Below, in pieces: positions 43,601 to 52,222 of a stretch of 64,000 bases of DNA; position 1 is the first letter of the stretch; each line of letters opens with the position of its first letter. The notes below the pieces were generated by a model. It saw only the letters and a list, made by a program, of their open reading frames with translations. It made no database searches and was not told the origin of the DNA. Source of the stretch: Streptosporangium sp. NBC_01756 (lineage in GTDB: Bacteria; Actinomycetota; Actinomycetes; Streptosporangiales; Streptosporangiaceae); assembly GCF_035917975.1 (NCBI RefSeq), contig NZ_CP109130.1:62001-126000 (forward strand). Reading direction: 5' to 3'. Made by a program: the position numbers and the translations under genes.

Positions 43601-46600
43601 CGTCGGCGTCCCTCTCCTGAAGGGTGCTCCCCCACGCCGGGTCGAAGGTGACGGTCACCGTGTGGCCGAGCGGGCTGGTCGTCCTGGTCTCGGTGGTCAG
43701 CCCGTTGACCTCGGTGTAGGAGATGGCCGTCTCCTGCTGGAGCGCGTCACGCGACGCCGTCGGCCGGCCGTGGGCGTCGAACGAGGAGGTGCCGTCCACC
43801 AGGTAGGCGGGCGTGCCACCGGTGTAGGACTCGGCCTCCTCGGTCGTGGTGACGTCTCCTCGCAACGGCGCCCTGCCGAACTCCTGGTCGTCGTAGGACA
43901 GCCGGGTGTCGGAGACGGCGTCGGCCGGGTACGACGGGGTCGCGTCGCAGGCCACGCCGACCGTCGTGGTCCTGCTCGGGAACTCCACCAGCATCAGGGT
44001 CGCGTTGTGCGCGTACGTGGTGGTGGTGCACCGGTCGTCGCCGGTCGAGGCGACGTCGCCCAGGTCGTTGACCCTGGTCGGGTTGCCGTACTCGTCGTAG
44101 GCGGTCTCCACCCGCTGGGTGCGGTAGCCGCCGTCGGTGTACCGCTCCCGGGTCACGGTCCGGGCGACCTCGACCTGGTAGGCCCGCAGCGCGCCCTGGG
44201 CGGCGGTGAGCCGGGCCCACGGGTCGTGAATCCCGCCGGTGACCTCGTCGGCGCCGTCGTAGGTGATCTCCTCGCGCAGGAAGCCCTTCAGCGGCTCGGC
44301 GTCGGCCGCTTTCGCGCCGGTGGAGTCGGTGACGTCCACGGTCTTGGCGCCGCCGGCGGCGTTGAGCCGGTCGCCGTGCATGCCGCGGAAGTACAGATAC
44401 GCGGTCGTGGACTCGGGCTTGTTCTCGTCGTTGACCGGGTCGCCCTTGCGGACCACGACCTTCTCGTAGCCGCGCCACTCCGACCAGGTGCGCTGGTTCT
44501 CCGGCACCAGCGGGTTGTCGTCGTAGGCCCAGGCCGCGCCCTTGACGGTGTCATAGTCGTAACTGGTGACCATGTCTTCGGCGTCGGTGACGAGATCGTC
44601 CTCGACCACCTTGGTCACCACGTACTTGTGGAACCAGTCGTTGACCGGCGTGGTCGCGGGCGGCATCGCCCACCGCTGCGGGAAGCAGCGCTTGGTGTTG
44701 GCCTCCGCCGCGGTCGGCAGGGCACCGGGGGCGCAGTCGGGCTTGGCGTAGCCGACGTTGGTCGCCCCGCCGGACTCGGTGGTGATGGTGGTGATGCGGG
44801 GCTTGTTCAGCGCGGGCAGGCCGTCCGCGGCGGAGTTGACCCGGTTGGCCATCATGGTGCCGTCGAACGTGACGGCCGGCTGCTTGATCGCGGTGCCGGC
44901 GGCCAGGCCGGTCTGGGTGATCGCGTTCAGCCACAGCGCCCTGTCCCCGGTGCCGTCACCGGCCGGCGGGTACGCGTGGGACAGCTCCCACTGGTCGACG
45001 CTGCGATAGTCGCCGCCGCCCTTCGAGACCTGGGTGGTGATCTTCGCCAGGCGTTTGGTGGACCAGAACGTCGGCGCGTACCTGTCCCCGCACGTCGAGG
45101 TGCATTCGGCGTCCCAGGGCACGTCCGGCCACGAGACGGCGGTGTGGGCGGCGCAGTTCTGGCCGGGCACGCAGCGGTCGGCCGGCTCGAACACCACCCG
45201 GGCGGGCGCCTGACCGGTGTACTCGGCGCCGGTACGGGTGCCGTACTCGATGCGCGCCAGGGTGCCGCCGCGCACGTACGTTCCCGTGGCGGCGCCCAGG
45301 TTCTGCGCGTAGCGGTTGGTCTCCTGGTCGTAGAAGTAGCTCATCGAGTTGCCGTGCGCGTCCACGACGTGGTCGAGGTTCCATCGGTAGGCCTGCGGGC
45401 AGGCCGAAGCGGCGAAGGCGGCCTGGTGGCACGGCTCGCCGGTGTCGTTGCCGAACACCGGCACCGTCCAGGCGGACTGCGTGGTGGTCCGGCCCGCCGT
45501 CCAGCCGGGCAGCCGGTTCAGGCCGAAGTAGTACTGCGTGCCGTCGGTCGTGGTGACCTTCCAGTACTCACCGTCGTCGTCCCCGTTGACGGCGCCGGAC
45601 AGGCGCTCCACCCGGGTGCCGTCGTCGTCCTGCGACCGCCACACGTTGTTCTCGAACACCAGGCGGCCCGACTGCTCGCCGAAGGACAGGACGGCGTTGC
45701 CGGTCTCCCAGCACAGGTCCCCGGTCTTGGTCTGGCCGTTGTTGCCGCCGAGGTCGTCGGCGCAGCCCCGGTATGACCGCTCGATGAAGCCGGGCGCCAG
45801 GTTCCAGCCCTCTCCGACCCAGGACGGCTGGTTGTTCGTCGCGACGGTGCGCCCGTCCACCGCGCCGGAGGAGTAGGACAGCGCCAGCGGCGGGGCGAGC
45901 TCGCCGGGCACCGGTGGCGTGCGCAGCGGGTATGACCAGGTGAAGTCGCCGCTCTGGCCGGAGACCTGCCACCTGCTGGACGGCGCCAGCGAGGTGGCCT
46001 TGTAGTCGCCCTTCGGCCCGGCGGGCGCCGCCGTCAGCGCGAATGTGCTCGCCGCGTCGCCGACCGACACCTCGGCGGTGACCGTCGCGGCCTTCAGGTC
46101 GTTGCGTCCGGCGGTGACCGGCGTCCCGTCGCCCGCGGCGGGGACGAGCCGCAGGCGTGAGGCCCAGTCACCGCCGTACGCGTCCTTGAAGGCCGAGTAG
46201 TCGACCATCACGTTCACGGGGCCGCGTTCGGCCTGGCCGTCGGTACGCCGTACCGAGAGCAGCAGCCCGGCCGCGCCGGCCCGGTCGAGTACCTCCACCC
46301 TGACACGGGCGGGGCCCGGCCGGGCGGCCGGAGCCACCCAGACGGGCAGCGTCCCGGCCCTGGCCTTGCCTGCCGCCGCAGAGCGGCCCTGCCCGCCGGC
46401 GGGCAGGGCGGCCGGTACGGTGACCTCGGCGGCCCCGGGGGCGGGCCGGTCCGTCCTCGGCGCCGGCTGCCGCGCGGGCGCCGCCTCGGGGTCGGGCCGG
46501 GCGGCCGGCGGTTCGAATGTCGTGCCCGGCACCGGCTCGACCTCGTCCGGCTTACTGGGTTTCACGGGCGCCTGCGCGGCCGAGGCCATGACGATCTCGG

Positions 46601-46703
46601 CGGGCGACGCTCCGGCCGGCGTGCCGGCCATCAGCACGATGAACAAGCAGCCCAGGACCGTGATCGGCCAGAGCCGCCATCGGTTACGGCGCATGAGCGA
46701 CAT
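40659..46703 (-). CDS. Secreted RHS/YD-repeat protein with variable C-terminal (possible toxin) region
   Basis: A 2,014-residue protein. The N-terminus is a signal peptide or anchor (basic MRRNRWR, then ITVLGCLFIVLMAGTPAGA). A proline-rich linker and a beta-rich region come next, with many YD repeats (YDALGRVAKV, YDANDQLLTS, YDKLGRVVET). The RHS core ends at about 41325 with FLSVDPI and DPDGL, the border where C-terminal toxin regions begin. The last 220 residues hold a very basic linker, a middle domain with CEGGKDYCERLPAVVAAR, and a hydrophobic, glycine- and alanine-rich tip ending in Cys. It lies 12 bases after the LamG gene with GAGG before its ATG. No immunity gene is seen downstream on this strand. 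Confidence 0.85.
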   Translation of the reverse strand: MSLMRRNRWRLWPITVLGCLFIVLMAGTPAGASPAEIVMASAAQAPVKPSKPDEVEPVPGTTFEPPAARPDPEAAPARQPAPRTDRPAPGAAEVTVPAALPAGGQGRSAAAGKARAGTLPVWVAPAARPGPARVRVEVLDRAGAAGLLLSVRRTDGQAERGPVNVMVDYSAFKDAYGGDWASRLRLVPAAGDGTPVTAGRNDLKAATVTAEVSVGDAASTFALTAAPAGPKGDYKATSLAPSSRWQVSGQSGDFTWSYPLRTPPVPGELAPPLALSYSSGAVDGRTVATNNQPSWVGEGWNLAPGFIERSYRGCADDLGGNNGQTKTGDLCWETGNAVLSFGEQSGRLVFENNVWRSQDDDGTRVERLSGAVNGDDDGEYWKVTTTDGTQYYFGLNRLPGWTAGRTTTQSAWTVPVFGNDTGEPCHQAAFAASACPQAYRWNLDHVVDAHGNSMSYFYDQETNRYAQNLGAATGTYVRGGTLARIEYGTRTGAEYTGQAPARVVFEPADRCVPGQNCAAHTAVSWPDVPWDAECTSTCGDRYAPTFWSTKRLAKITTQVSKGGGDYRSVDQWELSHAYPPAGDGTGDRALWLNAITQTGLAAGTAIKQPAVTFDGTMMANRVNSAADGLPALNKPRITTITTESGGATNVGYAKPDCAPGALPTAAEANTKRCFPQRWAMPPATTPVNDWFHKYVVTKVVEDDLVTDAEDMVTSYDYDTVKGAAWAYDDNPLVPENQRTWSEWRGYEKVVVRKGDPVNDENKPESTTAYLYFRGMHGDRLNAAGGAKTVDVTDSTGAKAADAEPLKGFLREEITYDGADEVTGGIHDPWARLTAAQGALRAYQVEVARTVTRERYTDGGYRTQRVETAYDEYGNPTRVNDLGDVASTGDDRCTTTTYAHNATLMLVEFPSRTTTVGVACDATPSYPADAVSDTRLSYDDQEFGRAPLRGDVTTTEEAESYTGGTPAYLVDGTSSFDAHGRPTASRDALQQETAISYTEVNGLTTETRTTSPLGHTVTVTFDPAWGSTLQERDADGRTTSTTYDALGRVAKVFKPGRTEAAGDSPHLRFEYGVNRSGTPNWVLTSTLRPNGNHVASYTLYDGFLRPRQTQEPSPAGGRILTDTLYDSRGLLSVKRAPYHHTDAAGKTLYQPDAGAVPAATVTTYDGAARPTKEIVLKLDVEQWRTTTSYSADRVSVIPPEGGTATTKWIDARDRMTALVQYHGRTLTGPYDVTRYGYTKSGELAEVVDAAGNVWRYTYDVLGRKIKAEDPDKGVTTMTYDANDQLLTSTDARGKTVVPTYDKLGRVVETHLGSATGPLLTENVYDTLAKGSLTSATRYVDGHAYVSEITGYDKAGRPEGTTVTIPEVEKQLAGAYTTTTTYAADGSPATKTVPKLGDLTQETLTYGYDDLGRPDTVSGGLTYVTDTEYNQLGELAQRELGPAGKRLWRTTYYEEGTRRVTETLTEREQAAGIMVNDLTYGYDPTGNVKRITDRTAGQTKDTQCFAADHLRRVTEAWTQATDTCAGTPSASVIGGPAPYWHQYAYEATGNRRTKTVKGVGGGADEVTTYAYPAPGDGVARPHAVTGTTTGTASAAYAYDAAGNTTTRPGPSGAQTLIWDDEGRLASITAGGRTTSYLYDAKGDQLVRRDPGTVTLFVGDGEVRLDTATGSTRGTRYYEGLGTRTGDGFTWTVADHHGTSLTAVDAGTLATTSRRQDLFGAVRGGTGRWPAGERGFVGGTDNPETGLTRLGAREYDPVAGRFLSVDPIIDPYDPQQMNAYAYGNNNPATMSDPDGLRHLEGDNPRGSHNKPTAKKPVGKVKTPVRKLRKPARKAPKLRGPAKRPISIARMKDFGGRCEGGKDYCERLPAVVAARSRAAQHDWNGPGGPRGHVGGAPTVVVVENLGPDKKRETTYVEGQLVDESVYVTNPWAGDDWLLTYRMDAINHTIYNPAGVRTVAFGNWQEAMVCIGGVVGTAGAVIGVIGTVAGAPATGGTSLTITGGAIAALGSAAAAAGSC

Positions 46704-46715
46704 CTTCTTTTCCTC

Positions 46716-49700
46716 TCAGAGTCCGATGGCGACGAAGCCGAGTGACCTCTCGCGGGTCTGCCCCTCGCAGCCGGGGTCGCGCGAGTCGAACAGGTCGCCC
46801 CAGTCGGCCCGGCAGCGGAACAGCTCGGAGCCGACCGCGGCCGGCGCGCCGGGGACGGTCGGCGGCGGGCTGGTCCAGACGTAGCCGATCCTGCGCACGA
46901 CCGTCTTGCCCTCGCAGGCGGCGTCGGTGGAGCTGAAGACGTCGATGCCGTCCCGGCAGCGCAGCAACGCCGTAGTGCCGGGCAACTGGGTCATCGACAG
47001 CGTCCCGTAGTAGCCCTCGGGGCGGTAGTTCGCCTCGATCCGGGCCGTGGCGCTGGCGTGGTCGTACGGGTATCCGGTGGTGAGATGCCTGACCAGGTGG
47101 CTGTAGGCGCGGGTGTAGCCGAGCTCGAACTCCTTGGTCTGGCCCTCGCACCCGGGGTCGGTGGAGGCGAAGTGCCCCACGTTGGGGATCAGGCACCGGT
47201 AGACCAGCAGCGTGGGCACGCCGGCGGGCGGTGTGCTGTAGAGCCGTCCGACGCTGCCGAGGTTGGCGTGGGCGCCGCAGTCGTGGGCGAGGAAGTAGTC
47301 GACCACCCCGTTGCGGCAGGAGTACACCACTGTGGTGCCGGGCTCGTCCGCGCCGGCCATCAGGCCGAGGGAGAACTCGAAGTGCGCCGCCTGCGGCACC
47401 GGCCCGTTCGTCACGATGTGCCGGCCGGTGGCGAGGTCGAAGTAGCGGCTGAGCTGGCCGCCGTACGGAACGTACCGCTCGGTGACCGGCCTCTGGTACT
47501 CCGCCTTGATCTGGTCGCCGGTGCGCACCCCGGTCCACGCGTGCACGTCGTCGACGTCCCCGGTGAACGGCGTCGCCGCCGCCCCGGCCTGCCTGCCCCG
47601 GCCGACCTGGAGCGGGCCCGTGGCGTTCACCGTGGCCGTGCCCTTCTTCCAGGCCGCCTTCACGCCGTCGACGTACAGCCGGATCTCCTGGGCCGCCGGG
47701 TCGTAGACCCCGGCCAGGTGCGTCCACGCCCCGGCCTGCGCGCTGTCTCCCGGCTCGGCGGTGAGACCCAGCTGGGTGTCGGTCCCGGACTGCGGCAGCG
47801 CGAACGACCACGTGCGGGTGTCGCCGTTGTACCGCAGCTGGAAGCCGCTGCCCTGGCCGGCGTCCTGGCTGAGGACGGTGCGGGTCCGGTCGTCGGCCGT
47901 GTCCAGCCGCGCCCAGGCGGTGACGGTGAAGCCGGCGTCGGTGCGGAGCGCCGGACCGGTGGTCGTGACGGTATCCGTGCCGCCGTCGAACCTGACCGCG
48001 CCGGGTCCCACCCTGCCGGTGGTCCAGGACGCGGCGCCACCGAGCGCACCGAGACGGTAGTTGCCCGATATGTCCTGCGCTGTCGTGCCGGTCCCCTCGT
48101 CCAGCGGCAGGAACAGCTCTTCGGTCGCCGGGGAGCCGGCCAGGTCGTGGATCTCGTCGTCGGTGAGGGTCCGGTCGTAGACGCGCACCTCGTCCAGCGA
48201 GCCCGGCCAGTAGTTGACCGGCTGGCCGCCCACCTGGGCCCGGCCGAGCTGCACGGTGCCGGTCGCGTTCCACGGTGTGAGGTGGCTGCCGGTCGTGCCG
48301 GGCACACCGTCCACGTAGATCTTGATCTGCCGGGCGGCGGCGTCGTACATACCGATGAGGTGCGTCCAGCGGCCCGCGACGGCGGGGCTCAGCGATTCGG
48401 CGACGTCGCGGGCGGCGTCGCCGGCGTTCTTGGCCGGCATCACGAAGTGCCACTTCTTGGTGGTCGGGTTGTACTGCAGGAAGAACCCGCTGATCGTGGT
48501 GCCGCTCTGGCTCACCGCGGTGCGCCAGTCGCCGTCGAGCCGGTCGAGCTTCACCCAGGCCGAGACGGTGAACGACTTGCCGGTGTCCACGGTGGAGCCG
48601 CCGCCGGTGCTCGCGTGCCCGGTGGCGCCGTCCAGCCAGAGCGCGTCACCGTGCCTGCCCGCCTGCCACCTCGCCGGCCCCTGGGCGAAGGTCGCGTCGT
48701 GGCCGTTGCGCGAGTCGTCGACGACATTCGGCTCGACGTAGCCGTCGAGCTTCCAGTGGCCGCTGGGGGGTGTGCCGGGGCCGACCCAGAAGTGGTAGCG
48801 GTACTCCGGCCCCACGTTGCCGGCACGGTCGACGCTGCGGGCGTACAGGTCCATGGGGCCGTCGTCGGGCGGTGTGGCCAGCACGTTCGTGCTGCCGTTC
48901 GCGGCGGTGGCTCGGTAGACGCCCTCCTGCCCGTACAGGTGGTACTCGAATCCGGCCACGTCGTCCACGCCGTCGGCGCCCAGGGCGAAGCCTCCCGTGC
49001 GTCCGACACCGCCGCCCCTCGGGCAGGGGTCGTAGTCCGGCGGCGGGCATTCGGGATAGGTCACCGAACTGACCTCCGGCGCCTTGTCCGGGGCCTTCCT
49101 GTCGATGGTGACGTCACACCACGGGCCCCACGGCCCGGCGTCCACGCCGTCCGCGCCGCGTACCCGATAGGCCAGCTTGGCCCCGTCGCCGGCGTGCGCC
49201 GCCGGCAGGTCCACGGTGAAGGCGGAGCCGGAGGCCTTGAACTCGGTGGCGGACCCGCCCAGCTGCGCCCCGAACCTCGTGTACCACTCGAACTGCGCTT
49301 GCACCGGCCCGCCGTCCGGGTCGGAGATCACCGCCGACAGCTTCGGCCCACGCGGCCCCTGGTTCGGATCGTTGTCGATGTGCGGGTTGGCGTACGGCTC
49401 GTTCGGCTGCACGGCACACGCCGCGTTCTCCACCTTCTGGCCGGTCGGCGTGCCAGGGTAGCTGTTGTAAGTGACGACCAGACTCGGGTTCGTGTTGAAC
49501 TTCTTCCAGGCGAACCCGTCGCCCTCGTTCGCCGCCTTCAGCATGATCGCCAGATGCCCGCCGCCGGATGCCAGGCCCTTGCTGACCGCGCCGAAAGCGT
49601 TGAACCCCACCCAGGCACCCGGGCAGGCGGCGCTGTACCCGCGGGCGACATTGACCGTGCCCAGGCCGACCGGTGCTCCGCCGGGGAACGGCTGGTTGTT

Positions 49701-50834
49701 CCACGTCGTCCCCCCGCCGACCGGATTCGTCCCCCACGCCTCCACCTCACGGGGCGAGCACGACGGGGCGTAGTTCTCGAACGCGTTGAACTCCGCCGCC
49801 AGGACGTGCCTGCCGAGCAGGAACGACGCGTCGTACTGGAAGTAGGAACGGGCCACGCCGATGCCGTTGCAGCCGCCCCAGTCGCAGAACCCGGCCTTCG
49901 CCACGTTCTCACCGTCGCCTCCCCAGTACGCCTGGTTGGGATGACCGGAGAACACCAAGGCCATCCCGGTCAGCCCCGCGGCGAAGTCGGGGTCGATGTA
50001 GACGGGGAAGGTCGTGGCCGGGTCGCTCAGCAGTTTGCGGTCGGGACGCAGGACGAGCTCGTCCTTCTTCAGGTCGAGCCGCCCGACGGCCCGCGCTGCG
50101 GCCGAGTCCCACGCCATCGGCGCACCCGACCCGAAGACCTGTTCGCCCTTTGCGTCGCGAGCGGTGAGGTTGCCGTGACCGTTGTCGCGGAGCTCGATCC
50201 CCTTGGTGTCCAGGCCGAACCTCAGCTCGGCCAGCTCAGGGTTCTCAGCCGCGGCCCCGTCCTTGACCACCAGAACTTCCTTGAAACCCTGCGCGGTCGC
50301 AGTCATCCGGAGATCCACCCCCGTGAAGACCTCCGGGTAGGTCGCGCTGTCCCCGCTCAGTACCGGCTCGGGCAGCGGCTTCGGCCAGCGCAGCTCCACC
50401 TGCGCCGCGCCCTCCCCCAGGCGTACGAGCGGCTGGTCGCCGCCGCCGGAGAAGACGACGGGCACCGTGGTCGCGGCCGGCTCCACGCCTCCGCCGGCCC
50501 GCTGCCGCAGCGTCGTGTCGACGGGGACCCAGCCGGAGCCGCGCCGGACGCGGACCGGGGTGGTCCGCAACTCGGCCGTGAACGATCCGTTCGGGTTGGC
50601 GTACACGTCCCGGGCCTCGGACTGTTCCGCCGTCACCGCGATCCGCTGCCCCGTCTTCTTCGCCTGACCGACCGCCCAGGGCGCGGAGCCCACCGGGTCG
50701 TGCTGCATCTTCACGACCGGCGTCGCGATCGGCGGCGGATCCGCCGCCGACGCCTCCGCCGCTGCCGCCATCGGTAACAGACCGGCGATCACGGCCGTCA
50801 GCCCCGCCAGGGGCGTACGCACCCAGCACCTCAC
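46716..50834 (-). CDS. Secreted LamG and DNRLRE-domain protein
   Basis: A 1,372-residue secreted protein. From the GTG at 50834 (GGAGG four bases upstream) it has a signal peptide (VRTPLAGLTAVIAGLLPMAAA). A longer start at 50870 is possible but has no ribosome site. An N-terminal beta region precedes a DNRLRE-like domain (LAAEFNAFENYAPSC, TTWNNQPFPGG). Two LamG jellyroll domains lie at about 690-880 and 885-1095 (FTVSAWVKLDRL, FTVTAWARLDTA). The last 240 residues hold four cysteine-paired repeats such as FRCRADWGDLFDSRDPGCEG. LamG genes often come directly before RHS genes in actinomycetes. The pair is presumably one operon for a surface or secreted structure. Confidence 0.85.
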   Translation of the reverse strand: MRCWVRTPLAGLTAVIAGLLPMAAAAEASAADPPPIATPVVKMQHDPVGSAPWAVGQAKKTGQRIAVTAEQSEARDVYANPNGSFTAELRTTPVRVRRGSGWVPVDTTLRQRAGGGVEPAATTVPVVFSGGGDQPLVRLGEGAAQVELRWPKPLPEPVLSGDSATYPEVFTGVDLRMTATAQGFKEVLVVKDGAAAENPELAELRFGLDTKGIELRDNGHGNLTARDAKGEQVFGSGAPMAWDSAAARAVGRLDLKKDELVLRPDRKLLSDPATTFPVYIDPDFAAGLTGMALVFSGHPNQAYWGGDGENVAKAGFCDWGGCNGIGVARSYFQYDASFLLGRHVLAAEFNAFENYAPSCSPREVEAWGTNPVGGGTTWNNQPFPGGAPVGLGTVNVARGYSAACPGAWVGFNAFGAVSKGLASGGGHLAIMLKAANEGDGFAWKKFNTNPSLVVTYNSYPGTPTGQKVENAACAVQPNEPYANPHIDNDPNQGPRGPKLSAVISDPDGGPVQAQFEWYTRFGAQLGGSATEFKASGSAFTVDLPAAHAGDGAKLAYRVRGADGVDAGPWGPWCDVTIDRKAPDKAPEVSSVTYPECPPPDYDPCPRGGGVGRTGGFALGADGVDDVAGFEYHLYGQEGVYRATAANGSTNVLATPPDDGPMDLYARSVDRAGNVGPEYRYHFWVGPGTPPSGHWKLDGYVEPNVVDDSRNGHDATFAQGPARWQAGRHGDALWLDGATGHASTGGGSTVDTGKSFTVSAWVKLDRLDGDWRTAVSQSGTTISGFFLQYNPTTKKWHFVMPAKNAGDAARDVAESLSPAVAGRWTHLIGMYDAAARQIKIYVDGVPGTTGSHLTPWNATGTVQLGRAQVGGQPVNYWPGSLDEVRVYDRTLTDDEIHDLAGSPATEELFLPLDEGTGTTAQDISGNYRLGALGGAASWTTGRVGPGAVRFDGGTDTVTTTGPALRTDAGFTVTAWARLDTADDRTRTVLSQDAGQGSGFQLRYNGDTRTWSFALPQSGTDTQLGLTAEPGDSAQAGAWTHLAGVYDPAAQEIRLYVDGVKAAWKKGTATVNATGPLQVGRGRQAGAAATPFTGDVDDVHAWTGVRTGDQIKAEYQRPVTERYVPYGGQLSRYFDLATGRHIVTNGPVPQAAHFEFSLGLMAGADEPGTTVVYSCRNGVVDYFLAHDCGAHANLGSVGRLYSTPPAGVPTLLVYRCLIPNVGHFASTDPGCEGQTKEFELGYTRAYSHLVRHLTTGYPYDHASATARIEANYRPEGYYGTLSMTQLPGTTALLRCRDGIDVFSSTDAACEGKTVVRRIGYVWTSPPPTVPGAPAAVGSELFRCRADWGDLFDSRDPGCEGQTRERSLGFVAIGL

Positions 50835-51293
50835 TGTGCCTCCAGAAAGTCCTCGGGCAGCCCGCACCATGGCATGCCTGTGTGCTGCGCTGTTTCCGGG
50901 GGTGAACGCCTTCTTCGAAGGCGGTGAGGTGCTCCCGCGAGGAAGCCTCACATCCCGGCGAGGAACAGTTTCGGACGCGGGCGTTTCATGATCCAGGTCA
51001 GGAAGCGGACATTCACCGGACATTCGGTCCCGGTCCGACGGCGCGCGCAGCCGTCGCTCGACACGCCCGCCACCACCGCGGAGACCGGGATCACGATCCC
51101 ACAGGACCGGACCTCAGGCCGGCCCGGCCACCGGCCGCTGCGGGTCCGCGACACGCTGTTCTGATCCGCGCCCCGGCCCGGACACGGCGCTGATCGTGGG
51201 CGGCACCCCCGGCGTCACACGTGCAGTCACTCCAGCGGTGTCTGTGCGCAGGCCCGGCTGATCGCCGGGCCGATGGACCAGGGCGCGGCGTGG
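50835..51293. other. Intergenic stretch, nothing recognised
   Basis: A stretch of 459 bases between the LamG promoter side and the end of the MerR gene. Open frames here have no family match. The LamG and RHS promoter must lie in this stretch, but I see no convincing -10 and -35 pair. Confidence 0.45.
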
Positions 51294-52076
51294 TCAGTGG
51301 GTGTCTGGTCTGGGGATGTGGATGCCGGCGGCGCGGAGCCTGGTCTCGACGAGTGTGACCCCCCGGGCCGCGGCCGATCCCTGCTCTTCGCCGTGGAGGG
51401 CGATCAGCTCGTACCGGGTCGCGGCCTCGGTGCGGGCCTGCAGACCGGTCACGATCTTCAGCAGTGCGGGGTTGGCGAGGAAGTGGTCGGCCATGGCGGT
51501 GGCGAGCTCGGCGACGCGGGGGTCATCCGGTTCCCAGGCCGCGGCTTCGGTTGCGCGCTTGATCAAGGCGACGAACCGGGTGTCATCGAGGGCGTGCTCG
51601 AAATGGGTGAGGTAGTCGTCGAAGCCTTCCGGGACCAGGGCCTTGGCCAGCACCCAGCCCTCCCTGGTGGCCGCCACATCGTCCGCGGGGAATCCGAGGC
51701 CGGACATCCGCTCCAGCAGCGCCACCGCGCGGTCGCCCAGCAGAGCCCGGTCGCCGTCGGCGAGCCGATGCAGCGTGTCACGCCGCACGATCAACTCCTC
51801 GATCCGTTCGGTCAGCTGCCGCTCGACGTCGGCGAGCGCGGCGGCGAACAGCGCGGCATCGGCGTCGAGCAGGGGCCCGATCTCGGCCAGCGGCACCCCG
51901 GCGGCGGCCAGCGTCCGGACCTGCACCAGCTGCAGCAGATCGGCCGATCCGTACCGCCGGTAGCCGGAACTGTCGCGTTCCGGCTCCTGCACCAGGCCGA
52001 GCTTGTGGTAGTGCCGCACCGTCTTCACCGTGACGCCGACGAATGCCGCCGCCTGCCCGATCGTGACTCCGTTCAT
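51294..52076 (-). CDS. MerR family transcriptional regulator
   Basis: A 260-residue regulator starting MNGVTIGQAAAFVGVTVKTVRHYHKLGLVQEPERDSSGYRRY (outline), a textbook MerR helix-turn-helix and wing. A coiled-coil dimer helix follows (ERQLTERIEELIVRRDTL). The C-terminal domain, about residues 120-260, is helical and resembles the TipAS-type effector domain seen in actinomycete drug sensors (EGWVLAKALVPEGFDDYLTHFEHAL). The ATG at 52076 is the start; the frame runs on upstream without homology. The gene ends the same-strand series after the serine hydrolase, 146 bases away. Confidence 0.85.
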   Translation of the reverse strand: MNGVTIGQAAAFVGVTVKTVRHYHKLGLVQEPERDSSGYRRYGSADLLQLVQVRTLAAAGVPLAEIGPLLDADAALFAAALADVERQLTERIEELIVRRDTLHRLADGDRALLGDRAVALLERMSGLGFPADDVAATREGWVLAKALVPEGFDDYLTHFEHALDDTRFVALIKRATEAAAWEPDDPRVAELATAMADHFLANPALLKIVTGLQARTEAATRYELIALHGEEQGSAAARGVTLVETRLRAAGIHIPRPDTH

Positions 52077-52222
52077 CTGCACAATCCTGCCTTGTGCTCG
52101 AGCTCGACGACTACGCACACCATGAACGGGACCACGCCGAGCTCGGTGTGGTCCCGGTCCGCGTCTTTTCTGGTGTACGACCGGAAGGGGGCGGCGCATG
52201 GTGGCGTGCGGGGCACAGGTGC

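Noticed and set aside
40875..45776. A 1,633-codon open frame on the plus strand opposite the RHS gene
   Set aside because: It is the antisense shadow of a high-GC gene: rich in G, R, V and A with no recognisable domain, while the minus strand reads as YD repeats and an RHS core.
47058..50777. A 1,239-codon open frame on the plus strand opposite the LamG gene
   Set aside because: Same reason: it lies fully inside the LamG coding region and has no family likeness.
50924..51193. A short plus-strand open frame between the LamG and MerR genes
   Set aside because: It has no ribosome site and a composition rich in R, H and P that is typical of off-frame GC-rich DNA.
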